64,000 nt of DNA, from positions 186,001 to 250,000 of the forward strand of contig DOTG01000003.1 of NCBI GenBank assembly GCA_003512955.1. The letters run 5' to 3'. How positions within the stretch are numbered: the stretch's first letter is position 1; every line of letters begins with the position of its first letter. Shown here in pieces: positions 15,511 through 24,733 of this stretch. The notes below the pieces were generated by a model. The model did not search any database, had not been told where the DNA came from, and worked only from the letters and a program-made list of their open reading frames with translations. Made by a program: the position numbers and the translations under genes. Source of the DNA: Marinilabiliales bacterium (GTDB lineage Bacteria; Bacteroidota; Bacteroidia; Bacteroidales; SZUA-534).

Positions 15511-17043
15511 TCATTGGAAGGGGTTTAAAAACTCAAGCTGTTCCCTGAATGGAACCGGCTCCACTGTAATGGAATCTCCAAAAATCATCGATTGGGGATT
15601 TTTGTTATTGAAGACCGGCCAATTATGAAGACCCGTTCCGTTTGGATTTCCGGTTTTGGCAAAATTTACCCAATAGGTTGACATCGCCTCCTGCAATTGC
15701 AAATCAACTTCAGTAAATGGGCGATCCCAGAATTTAAGTGTATGGAGTGCATACGCAAACTCGGCAGAATGAAATGCTCCGAAATTGGGTTCGCCCGGTG
15801 GAATCCGTTTAAAGTAATAAAGAAACACTTCCCCTGTTCCTGTTTGGGTTTGCAGCCTTGACCAGGAGTAGTTTTGCCAGCCAAATTCAAGTTGTGTTGC
15901 CAATTTTTGCGAATTTTGCGCTTCCATATCATTTTCGGCCGGGAACAAAGTCAAAAACTGTGGGGCCTTTTCTCCATATTTTTCCAAAGCCATTTGCTTA
16001 AAGGATGTTGAGGTGGGTGTAGGTCCAAAATAGACACCATCGTCGGCATTCCATCCGGTCAAAAGAGGTACATCGTTTTGTTTCCCCTGGGCAAATATTT
16101 CATAAACCGATGGAACAACCACCTGATCAACGGCTAAACCAAAATGCAGGTTTATTTTAAGCAACGAATCGGCCGGAATGTTACGTAATCCGGAAATGCT
16201 TTGAATTCCTAAATCACCAGTCATTTTTATACCAATGGTTTCTGCTTTTTGTAACGAAAAAATATCCGAAGTATCTTTCCGGAACTGGCCACCGCTTTGC
16301 GCAATAGCTTTATGAAATAATCCTTTTGCCATCGGCGATGCCATGAGTACGTTCACGCTGTAAGCTCCTGCCGATTGCCCGGCAATGGTTACGTTTGTGG
16401 GATCGCCTCCAAATGCTGCAATATTTTTCTGAATCCATTTCAGAGCCTCCATTTGATCCAAAATGCCATAATTGCCCGAAGTTTTAAGCGGGTTTTCTGC
16501 CGTAAGTTCCGGATGGGCCAGAAACCCGAAAATCCCCAGCCGATAATTGATGGTGACAAAAACGACCCCTTTACGTGCCATGTCCTCACCATTATACAAA
16601 GGCACTGTTCCAGAGCCAGCCACAAAAGCCCCTCCGTGAATCCAAACCATCACGGGTAATTTTTCTTTGGTTGATTGGGCTGCTGTCCAGATGTTTAAAT
16701 ACAGGCAATCCTCGCTTATGGGGGCTTTGGGAGCTAAAAATTCACGGCTCCAGCAATAAAAGGGTTCAGGTACTGCTTGCATGGCCGATGCAGGTAAATT
16801 TACACATGCACGGACACCTTTCCATTTAGGAACAGGTTGTGGGGCTTTCCAACGCAACCCGCCCAAAGGTGGCGCTGCAAAGGGAATCCCCATACATATT
16901 TTAACAGATGAATCGGAACTGAGGCCTCCTGAAACAAATCCTGCATCCGTTTTTATTGCATTTACATCCAGGATATTTTTCTTTTGGCAGGAGCTAAAAG
17001 CAACTGCCCCCATGAGCCATAACATAACGAACCTTTTACCCAT
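15511..17043 (-). CDS. Type B carboxylesterase lipoprotein
   Basis: 510 aa. The signal ends in a lipobox (AFSSC, Cys19), so the protein should be membrane-anchored. Oxyanion loop HGGAF near 137, nucleophile elbow GQSAG with Ser at about 224, and FGAFHSAEF carries the likely catalytic His. It hydrolyses carboxylic esters; the substrate is unknown. It lies 6 bp downstream of the esterase at 17050-17913, so the two are probably one transcript. It differs in export route from the homologue at 2086, which uses a Tat signal. Confidence 0.92.
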   Translation of the reverse strand: MGKRFVMLWLMGAVAFSSCQKKNILDVNAIKTDAGFVSGGLSSDSSVKICMGIPFAAPPLGGLRWKAPQPVPKWKGVRACVNLPASAMQAVPEPFYCWSREFLAPKAPISEDCLYLNIWTAAQSTKEKLPVMVWIHGGAFVAGSGTVPLYNGEDMARKGVVFVTINYRLGIFGFLAHPELTAENPLKTSGNYGILDQMEALKWIQKNIAAFGGDPTNVTIAGQSAGAYSVNVLMASPMAKGLFHKAIAQSGGQFRKDTSDIFSLQKAETIGIKMTGDLGIQSISGLRNIPADSLLKINLHFGLAVDQVVVPSVYEIFAQGKQNDVPLLTGWNADDGVYFGPTPTSTSFKQMALEKYGEKAPQFLTLFPAENDMEAQNSQKLATQLEFGWQNYSWSRLQTQTGTGEVFLYYFKRIPPGEPNFGAFHSAEFAYALHTLKFWDRPFTEVDLQLQEAMSTYWVNFAKTGNPNGTGLHNWPVFNNKNPQSMIFGDSITVEPVPFREQLEFLNPFQ

Positions 17044-17049
17044 ACATAA

Positions 17050-17913
17050 TCAATTGAAATGGTTCGATGCGTAAGGAATAGCCATATACAATGCCGAATG
17101 CCAGTATTCCCAGGTATGGCCACCATCGCGCACCCTTAACTGACAAGGAATGGCAGCTTTTCGCATGGCCCTGTAAAAATCGATATTTACATCGAACAGA
17201 AAGTCGTCGTCGCCGCAATCGGCAAACCAACTCACGGTTTTAAGTTTTTCTTTGGTAGCCTCATCAGCGTTTTCAATAAATTTCACGCAATGGTTGGCAA
17301 TGACCGATTTGTTCAGTTCTTCGCCTTTTTTGTCACGGGGAGGGATTCCGCCGCCTGGCTCCAGTCCCATTAAAGCACTCATGGCATATACCGATGAAAA
17401 CATGTCGTGATGTTTCTGCGCATAAACCGTAGCACCGCCGCCGCCCATCGATAAACCGGCAATGGCGCGGTGTTGTTTGTCGGCTGTTACCCGGTAAGTT
17501 TTCTCGATGAAAGGGATAAATTCCATAAAAAAGAAGGTTTCATACGACCAGCCATCCATATCGAAATAACCATTCCAGAGCGAACCTGCATCGGGAACCA
17601 CGATAATCATTTCGCAGGCATCCCCGGCATCAATAATCTGGTTGGCCACATCCTGCAAATGACCGAGCATTACCCAGCCGTTGTTGTTATCGAAGATTCC
17701 ATGCAGCAGGTACAAAACAGGGTATTTTTGTTCGGGATTTGTAGTATAACTTTTCGGTAAATAAATAGAATAATTCCGATACACCTTCAGCACTTCGCTT
17801 TTCAGGCTGTCGGTTTTTACGGTACCAATGAGTGGCATTCCCGGAAACTGGGCATAAGTTATTGATGATAAAACAGCAAATAATAAAATTGAGACTAGAC
17901 TTCTTTTTTGCAT
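17050..17913 (-). CDS. Secreted esterase, esterase-D-like alpha/beta hydrolase
   Basis: 287 aa from ATG 17913, chosen because MQKRSLVSILLFAVLSSITYA is a clean signal peptide; a longer frame from 17982 adds 23 residues ahead of it. Nucleophile elbow GLSMGGG, acid in a DCGDDDFLF segment, His in RDGGHTWEYW. The family (putative esterase, related to feruloyl and acetyl xylan esterases) removes acyl groups from sugars. It is homologous to the first domains of the proteins at 37146 and 38765. First gene of a two-esterase transcript. Confidence 0.9.
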   Translation of the reverse strand: MQKRSLVSILLFAVLSSITYAQFPGMPLIGTVKTDSLKSEVLKVYRNYSIYLPKSYTTNPEQKYPVLYLLHGIFDNNNGWVMLGHLQDVANQIIDAGDACEMIIVVPDAGSLWNGYFDMDGWSYETFFFMEFIPFIEKTYRVTADKQHRAIAGLSMGGGGATVYAQKHHDMFSSVYAMSALMGLEPGGGIPPRDKKGEELNKSVIANHCVKFIENADEATKEKLKTVSWFADCGDDDFLFDVNIDFYRAMRKAAIPCQLRVRDGGHTWEYWHSALYMAIPYASNHFN

Positions 17914-18089
17914 AATATTAAGTTTAAAATACGTTGGATAGTTCGAGGCAGCGTTGTCGTCCCACGGTAAAATTAATACCAATATGCTAAATAAAAAATT
18001 ATCTAAACATCTGCTCCAATGGATTTTAGTATCTGTAGCACCTGTGCATTGTATTCTGTTGAATTCTCGATTGGTTCATTAATTTTCAT

Positions 18090-18761
18090 TCAATTTTTTT
18101 TTAAAGGTATGTAACCATAATCACATAATTCATTCAAATTTAAAATTTCATATGAGGTACCATCTTTTATTATAATTTTCTTATTTGCAATTTCAAAAAC
18201 ATCACGATAATAATGGTCTGTGATAATTATTCCTTTGTCATTTTTGTATTTTGTTAAAATGTCTTTTATTGATTCTATATACAGAGGTTCTATCATTGCA
18301 AATGGTTCATCAAGTAATATAAATGGATGATTTAAATTGATAATTAATAAAAACTCTAAATATTTTTGTTCTCCAAGTGAAAGTGTTCCAAGCCTTTGAT
18401 TCTCTATTTTATTAATTAGCGGAGAATAAAATATTTTGTCTTGGGTTTCTCCATCAGAAAAATACATAGAAATAATTCGCCTTACAGTTATATCTTTCGG
18501 AAGAAATGATGCTTGTGGAAGATAGGCTATCAATTTATTCTTCGTACTTATTTTTTCAATCTTGCCATTATTTATATAAAATTCAATTTTATTAGGTTTT
18601 AGTGTCCCAAACATTATCTTCAACAATGTTGATTTCCCTGAACCATTTCTTCCGAAAATTGCAAGAATTTCACCAGTATTACATGTAAAATTTACATTTG
18701 ATAATATTTTATTTTTGCCAAAACTTAGGTCAACAGAATCTAATCTAAGGCTGTTTATCAT
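18090..18761 (-). CDS. ABC transporter ATP-binding subunit
   Basis: 223 aa. Walker A GRNGSGKST at 37-45, Q-loop near LPQAS, signature LSLGEQ in place of LSGGQ, Walker B FILLDEP, switch His in ITDHYY. It has only the nucleotide-binding domain, so it needs a separate membrane partner; the 86-aa membrane gene 7 bp upstream is the obvious candidate but is short for a permease. AT-rich, unlike the esterases beside it, so possibly acquired. Small exporters of this kind often give immunity or export a peptide, but no peptide gene is recognised. Confidence 0.9.
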   Translation of the reverse strand: MINSLRLDSVDLSFGKNKILSNVNFTCNTGEILAIFGRNGSGKSTLLKIMFGTLKPNKIEFYINNGKIEKISTKNKLIAYLPQASFLPKDITVRRIISMYFSDGETQDKIFYSPLINKIENQRLGTLSLGEQKYLEFLLIINLNHPFILLDEPFAMIEPLYIESIKDILTKYKNDKGIIITDHYYRDVFEIANKKIIIKDGTSYEILNLNELCDYGYIPLKKN

Positions 18762-18768
18762 TTTGTGA

Positions 18769-19029
18769 TTATTGATAGAATAAAAGATATAAAATAAAAG
18801 CTATAGTAAAATTTATCATAAAAACTTTAAACATTAATTCTTTCTTTGTAAAGCCATGATTTAAATAAAAATAATACTGATCATTTTGGTAATAACGATA
18901 AATCATAAACGAAATTAAACTTCCAAAAGAACCAAAACTAATTGCGATGTCCTGTAGTCCAATAATTATTGAAACAAGAATATTAATTCTTGTTACGTCA
19001 TAATAATATTTGAAAAACAGTCTATTCAT
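18769..19029 (-). CDS. Small membrane protein, partner of ABC subunit
   Basis: 86 aa from ATG 19029 (an ATG 24 bp upstream is also in frame). Two or three membrane segments (INILVSIIIGLQDIAISFGSF, then GSLISFMIYRYY, and IAFILYLLFYQ at the C-terminus). It lies 7 bp before the ATPase gene. The length is far below a normal ABC permease, so it may be a minimal permease that oligomerises or a truncated one. AT-rich like its partner. Confidence 0.65.
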   Translation of the reverse strand: MNRLFFKYYYDVTRINILVSIIIGLQDIAISFGSFGSLISFMIYRYYQNDQYYFYLNHGFTKKELMFKVFMINFTIAFILYLLFYQ

Positions 19030-19083
19030 TATACAAATCTTTCTTAGCACCAATTACTTCGGATATTTTTGCATTGACGCTAG

Positions 19084-19899
19084 CTACTTAATAAATTCCG
19101 GATCATAAACAATGCTGGCTTCTCCTAAAGTAGTAATCATGGGATTCGGGCACCCGAACGAAACTACAATATCGTATGGTTTTGAAGCAGGAGCCGTTCC
19201 GTTTATCAAAGCCTCGGCCAGTTTTTGCATGTCGGAAACATACGATTTTGTAAATGCTTTTTTTACATAGGGGTAATGGCCACAATACAGTTTGGTAATG
19301 TTTTTTTCGTCCATTGCTTTCAACATGCGGGTGCAGGTTCCAACATACATTGACATGGGAGCTGTGGGGCGCAGTTGCAGCCAGATTAATCCCGACCCAA
19401 AGGCATCGCCCGAAAAGCAGCTCTGGGTCTGAGCATCGAACAACACAACGGAACCGGGCGTATGAGCCGGAGTATGAAAAACTTCTAACATCTTTCCGCC
19501 CAAATCGAACACATCGCCATCATTCATGTAATGGATTTTTCCCGGATAATTCTTATCCATAAGCACGGTATCGGCTGGATGAAGGTAGATTTCATTAAAC
19601 GCATCAATGTTTCCTGTATGGTCGGAATGACCATGGGTTAGCAGAACCAGCAGGGGTTTTGTGGTTATCTTCCTGATAATTTCTTCCAGGCTGTCGCATT
19701 TGTTTCCGGTATCAATCAGCAAGGCTTTTTCAGTCCCTTCCACCATGTACATGGTGTTGTTTTCGGCGGTTTCAATAACCCAGGTGTCCGCTTCAATCTT
19801 TGTGATGGTAAGCTCGTCGTTTTTAAAAACTTGTGCCGAAGTTTCAGAAAAGGTAAGCACAACGGCCACTGATGTAATGATAAAAGGTTTTAATTTCAT
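19084..19899 (-). CDS. Secreted metallo-beta-lactamase-fold hydrolase
   Basis: 271 aa. Signal peptide (MKLKPFIITSVAVVLTFSETSA). Metal motifs: THGHSDHTG (89-94 is HGHSDH), then HTPAHTPGS, SGDAFGSG and CGHYPY. These are the four zinc-ligand regions of the MBL superfamily. The chemistry could be a lactonase, thiolesterase, phosphodiesterase or lactamase; sequence alone does not choose. It is monocistronic and divergent from the CotH-type gene. Confidence 0.9.
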   Translation of the reverse strand: MKLKPFIITSVAVVLTFSETSAQVFKNDELTITKIEADTWVIETAENNTMYMVEGTEKALLIDTGNKCDSLEEIIRKITTKPLLVLLTHGHSDHTGNIDAFNEIYLHPADTVLMDKNYPGKIHYMNDGDVFDLGGKMLEVFHTPAHTPGSVVLFDAQTQSCFSGDAFGSGLIWLQLRPTAPMSMYVGTCTRMLKAMDEKNITKLYCGHYPYVKKAFTKSYVSDMQKLAEALINGTAPASKPYDIVVSFGCPNPMITTLGEASIVYDPEFIK

Positions 19900-20170
19900 T
19901 TGTTTATCGTTTATAATTAATTCATTGTTTTATCGAGTATATCCATTTCATGATGTTCAGAATAATACAAATTAACAAGAAATTCATTTGCAAAACACTT
20001 AATCTATAACAGCTTTTTATTAATTGACATTTATTCTACCTCACCAAAATCATTAATCTGGTTCTAAATATAAGCTATTCAAAATCAAACACGTCTCAAA
20101 TAAACCATTGTTCTCTCCAATAAATTCATAGATTTATCAATTTTAATATACAATTATCTACGTTCATATA

Positions 20171-20178
20171 TAACTTTG
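20171..20178 (+). promoter_or_regulatory. Promoter -7 box of the CotH-type gene
   Basis: TAACTTTG, an exact TAnnTTTG match, 18 bp before the ATG at 20197. The 297-bp gap 19900-20196 must also serve the divergent MBL gene. A clear -33 element was not assigned. Confidence 0.55.
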
Positions 20179-20196
20179 CCTCATTAACTATTCAAC

Positions 20197-23100
20197 ATGC
20201 GCTTACTACTATCCACCGTTTTTATATATCTGACAACATTCAGTTATGGTCAACTGTACATCAATGAGTTTATGGCTTCCAATGCCTCTACTATTGAAGA
20301 TCCTGATTTTAGCGACGATGCCGACTGGATTGAAATTTATAATGCAGGAGGCACGGTTATCAATCTGAATGGTTATTATTTAACTGATGATTTGAGTATT
20401 CCAAACCGATGGAAAATCGGAAACTTAACCATACCTGCAAAGGGATTTCTACTTTTTTGGGCCGATGGGAAGAATTCAAACACTCATACAAATTTCAAGC
20501 TGGATGCCTTAACTGAAAGTATTGGTTTGTTCAATACTGCGTTACAGTGTGTCGATTCTGTTTCTTATTCAAACCAGTATCCCGATGTTTCGCAAGGAAG
20601 AAATATAACCAATCCATCTACCTGGGGATTTTTTACAGATGCTACTCCCAATACCCCCAATGCCAGTCTGTTTTATAGTGGGTTTGCATTAAATGTCCCC
20701 CATTTTAGCAAGCGTGGAGGTATTTACAAATCGAATACGAGTATCATCCTCACAAACCAAATGGGGGGCGAAATCAGATATACACTAGATGGTTCGGAAC
20801 CCACTGCCAGTTCAATGCTTTATTCCAATCCCATTTTTATTAATAAAACTACCGTTGTCCGTAGTAGGATATTCAAAACGGGGCTCATTCCTGGCCCAAT
20901 CATTACAAATACGTATTTCATTAACGAAAATTTAGAATCGCACGGATTACCTGTGGTTTCAATAGCCACAAACCCCGATAATTTATGGAACCCACAAATA
21001 GGTATTTATGTACAGAACTTCAAACCCGACTGGGAAATTCCGGTAAACATCGAGCTTTTTGAGAACAACGGCTCCGACCGCTCCGCATTTAACGAACTGG
21101 CAGGGATAAAAATCAATGGCCTCTATTCATGGCAGTTGCCCCAAAAAATGCTGGGGGTTTATTTCAGCAAACAATACGGATCGGGCTCGTTGGACTTTCC
21201 TGTTTTTTACGACACCCCCCGCGCCAGTTACAAGAATTTTGCCTTGCGTGCCTCGGGCAACGACTGGAGCAACACACTCATGCGGGATATTTTGGGGCAG
21301 CATGCCACACAATTCAATATGGATTTGGACATTTCAGCTTTCCGCTGGTGCACGGTTTACTTCAATGGCCAATACATGGGTATTCACAACTTCCGCGAAA
21401 AGATTGAAACAGACTATATTGAAGAACATTATGGCCTTGCCGAAGGAACCTTTGATATGGTTGAAAACGAAGATTACCCTGAATGTGGCGACCTGAATGC
21501 CTACAATGAATTAAAAACGCTTTTTTCAAAAGATCTATCTGTACAGTCGGACTTTGATGCGGTTGCTGAAAAAATGGATATTGAAAATTTTACCGACCTG
21601 GTCATTACAGAAATAGCCACAGGAAATTCCTCCATCGACCACAACGTGATGGCCTGGAAACCTAAAGATTCGGGAAAATGGCGATGGATTCTGATGGATT
21701 TGGACCGGGGCTTTTTTAGTGTCAACAGCCGGATGATCATTTTTTATCTGGACCAAACCTCGTTTCCTTTTCAGCGATTAATGCAAAATACAACCTATAA
21801 AAAATATTTTGGCCAAAAGCTGGCCGATCATCTGTACACCAGTTTTCATCCGGCCATTATGACCCAGCTTATCGAAAACCATTTAAAAACCATTGAACCC
21901 GAAATTCCCAATCATGTGGAGCGGTGGCTTGGTACTACTTCTACTTATGGAAATGCCATGCCTTCGGTTGATTATTGGTATAACGAAGTGGCCAAAATTA
22001 AATCCTATGTTCAGCAACGGCCACAGGCTTTATTAAACGATTTAACGAACTATGGTTTTTCAGGTTCTGCCCTATTATCGGTATCAGCCTACCCAGAAAA
22101 TGCCGGAATTTTAAAACTGAATGGATTAAAAATCCCTCAAACCCAATGGGACGGAGCTTATTTAAAGCAGGTGAATGCTACCTTAACAGCCGAAGAAAAA
22201 GCAGGATACATTTTTAAAGGATGGAAAAGCACTATAAAAAAAGCACTTGTCCCCAAACAGTCAATCTGGAAATTTATCGACAACGGAAGCAATCAGGAAA
22301 CGGCCTGGGTTGCCCCCTCATTCAACGATGATAACTGGAGCGCTGGACAAGGCGAATTGGGTTACGGCGATGGCGATGAAAACACCGTGGTTGGTTTTGG
22401 TCCAAACAGCGATAATAAATTCACCACCACCTATTTCCGGCATCTGTTTACATTAACGGATGCTGATTTAACCGGCACGCATTACACTATTGAATTAATG
22501 AAAGATGATGGTGCCATAATATATTTAAACGGAACCGAACTTGTCCGCGATAACATGACCTACGGACCTATTACCAACAGCACATTGGCATCCATTTCAC
22601 TTTCAGGGGCCGACGAAAGCGAATACACCTCCTACCTTATCGACAAAAATTTATTAAAAACAGGCATCAATGTGCTGGCCGTAGAGGTACACCAAAACAG
22701 CGTCAGCAGCAGCGATATAAGCTTCGACCTGGCCTTAAACTGTTTAATGCCCGCCAATAACGGGTATTTATCGACTCAAAAAGATTTTCCGTTTACCCTT
22801 ACCGGTGATTTGAGCGTGATGGCTGTTTTTGAAGCCTCCGGAGAATGCATGGTACCTGCAGAGATTACCCAAAACACGACGCTGTATAAAAGCTGTTCAC
22901 CCTATTTGGTTCAGGACAATGTAACCATCCAAAATGGAGTCACTCTGACCATTGAACCCGGGGTTGAATTGTGGATGTCGGGAAATAGCAATTTTTACAT
23001 CCATGGAAATATCGAAGCCATAGGTACCGAAACCGATCGGATTGTTTTTAAAATAAACCCAAAATATGAACCCCGGGGATGGGGGGCACTCAATTTCTGG

Positions 23101-24657
23101 AACAGCAGTGCTACTTCCAGCTTATCGTATGTTACCATTAGCGATGCAACACGAGGTCCCGTTCCCGAACGTGTTGGCGCCATTTCCACCTTTTATGGCA
23201 ATTTAAACCTCGACCACTTACTTATTGAAAACACGAAGTTAAATCCATTGTCGGCACGCTATTCCGATATTTCACTTACCAATAGTATCATCCATTCTTC
23301 AGCTAGCAGCGATTTAATCAATATAAAATATGGCAAAGCTACCATCGAAAACTGTACATTGATCGGAAATGGGGAATTCGATTCGGACGGCATTGACTAC
23401 GACGGCATCGAAAACGGAATTATTAGAAATACCAGCATTTACAATATTTTGGGTTACAATGCCGATGCTATCGACATTGGGGAAGAAGCTTCACTGGTTA
23501 AGATTGATTGTGTGTTGATTTGCAATGTATTTGATAAAGGAATTTCTGTGGGGCAGCAATCATCGGTGATTTTAATCAACAGTCTGGTAGCTAATTGTAA
23601 TGTTGGAATCGGAGTCAAAGATTCGAGCCGGATTGACGTCAACCGGTCCACTTTTTATGGAAACGGTACCTCGGTCAGTTGTTACGAAAAAAATCCCGGG
23701 TTGGCCGGCGGAAATGCCGCCATCAAAAACAGCATTTTATCGAATACCCATTTGGCCACATTTCAATCGGATTCAAAGTCGTCAACCAAAATAACTTACA
23801 GCTTGTCCGACAATGAACCGCTACCTGCCAATTCAAACAATATTTGGGGGAATCCGGAATTTACCGATCCTACCCACTTCGACTTTACATTATTGACTAG
23901 CTCGCCCGCTTTGGGTACCGGTTTCGACAACGGTTTTCCGGCAACTATGGGTGCAAAAATTCCTTACCTGGAATTAGAGCCGCACCTTCTGATCTGTCAA
24001 CTGTATCTAAACCCATTGAATAATTCAAATCTTGAATATTTGGCACTTTACAATCCGGCAGCAAATGATATTGATGCATCAGGCTTTTCAATTGACAAAG
24101 GGGTAACCTGCACATTTCCTTCAGGTACTATTGTTCCTGCACATGACACATTATTTGTTACCGACAAAAAATGGTTATGGGACCCTGCGCGTACTGTTGT
24201 ACAATGGACGGATGGCAAATTATCGAACAATGGAGAAGCTATACAACTAAAAAACCAATATGGAATGGTCATCGATTTTATCAACTATCATGTTGAAGAT
24301 GGCTGGCCAGCATCAGCTTTTGAATCAGATGATGTAATGGTTTTGAAAAGCCCAACCCTCGACAACCATTTTCCTGAAAACTGGGAAGCGGTACCAGTAG
24401 CAACCATTGTTTCGGCACCTGAGTATAAAACAGAGGTTCCGCTCATTATTTATCCCAATCCGGCAACTACTCAAATCCATGTGCAATTCATCCCTGGAAC
24501 GCATTCAATAGTAGAAATCTATACACCTATAGGTCAATTGGTTTTAAAATCACCGCTTGATGCAGAAGGAAATGCCCACATTGATTTGGCTCACTTTTCA
24601 CCCGGGCTTTACCTAGTAAAAGTGAACAACGCGTATGCAAGGTTTTTAAAATACTGA
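20197..24657 (+). CDS. CotH-type/lamin-tail surface protein, T9SS cargo
   Basis: 1486 aa. Order: signal peptide; lamin-tail domain (YINEFMASNAS, about 19-115); a chitobiase C-terminal-type domain (IRYTLDGSEP, near 195); a CotH kinase-like domain (about 250-560, with WRWILMDLDRGFF); a beta-sandwich (about 690-840, WKFIDNGSN and NDDNWSAG); a right-handed beta-helix (about 900-1230, pectate-lyase-like repeats); a second lamin-tail domain (about 1265-1370); and a T9SS sorting tail (YPNPATTQ, LVKVNNAYARFLKY). CotH kinases phosphorylate proteins. Here the protein is probably displayed on the surface. Substrate unknown. Confidence 0.9.
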   Translation: MRLLLSTVFIYLTTFSYGQLYINEFMASNASTIEDPDFSDDADWIEIYNAGGTVINLNGYYLTDDLSIPNRWKIGNLTIPAKGFLLFWADGKNSNTHTNFKLDALTESIGLFNTALQCVDSVSYSNQYPDVSQGRNITNPSTWGFFTDATPNTPNASLFYSGFALNVPHFSKRGGIYKSNTSIILTNQMGGEIRYTLDGSEPTASSMLYSNPIFINKTTVVRSRIFKTGLIPGPIITNTYFINENLESHGLPVVSIATNPDNLWNPQIGIYVQNFKPDWEIPVNIELFENNGSDRSAFNELAGIKINGLYSWQLPQKMLGVYFSKQYGSGSLDFPVFYDTPRASYKNFALRASGNDWSNTLMRDILGQHATQFNMDLDISAFRWCTVYFNGQYMGIHNFREKIETDYIEEHYGLAEGTFDMVENEDYPECGDLNAYNELKTLFSKDLSVQSDFDAVAEKMDIENFTDLVITEIATGNSSIDHNVMAWKPKDSGKWRWILMDLDRGFFSVNSRMIIFYLDQTSFPFQRLMQNTTYKKYFGQKLADHLYTSFHPAIMTQLIENHLKTIEPEIPNHVERWLGTTSTYGNAMPSVDYWYNEVAKIKSYVQQRPQALLNDLTNYGFSGSALLSVSAYPENAGILKLNGLKIPQTQWDGAYLKQVNATLTAEEKAGYIFKGWKSTIKKALVPKQSIWKFIDNGSNQETAWVAPSFNDDNWSAGQGELGYGDGDENTVVGFGPNSDNKFTTTYFRHLFTLTDADLTGTHYTIELMKDDGAIIYLNGTELVRDNMTYGPITNSTLASISLSGADESEYTSYLIDKNLLKTGINVLAVEVHQNSVSSSDISFDLALNCLMPANNGYLSTQKDFPFTLTGDLSVMAVFEASGECMVPAEITQNTTLYKSCSPYLVQDNVTIQNGVTLTIEPGVELWMSGNSNFYIHGNIEAIGTETDRIVFKINPKYEPRGWGALNFWNSSATSSLSYVTISDATRGPVPERVGAISTFYGNLNLDHLLIENTKLNPLSARYSDISLTNSIIHSSASSDLINIKYGKATIENCTLIGNGEFDSDGIDYDGIENGIIRNTSIYNILGYNADAIDIGEEASLVKIDCVLICNVFDKGISVGQQSSVILINSLVANCNVGIGVKDSSRIDVNRSTFYGNGTSVSCYEKNPGLAGGNAAIKNSILSNTHLATFQSDSKSSTKITYSLSDNEPLPANSNNIWGNPEFTDPTHFDFTLLTSSPALGTGFDNGFPATMGAKIPYLELEPHLLICQLYLNPLNNSNLEYLALYNPAANDIDASGFSIDKGVTCTFPSGTIVPAHDTLFVTDKKWLWDPARTVVQWTDGKLSNNGEAIQLKNQYGMVIDFINYHVEDGWPASAFESDDVMVLKSPTLDNHFPENWEAVPVATIVSAPEYKTEVPLIIYPNPATTQIHVQFIPGTHSIVEIYTPIGQLVLKSPLDAEGNAHIDLAHFSPGLYLVKVNNAYARFLKY

Positions 24658-24733
24658 TAGGATCAGTCACTAAAAAACAAACTCTAATTCCTATGGATTT
24701 TATTCATTCCAATATCAGGAAGCACCATTAGTA

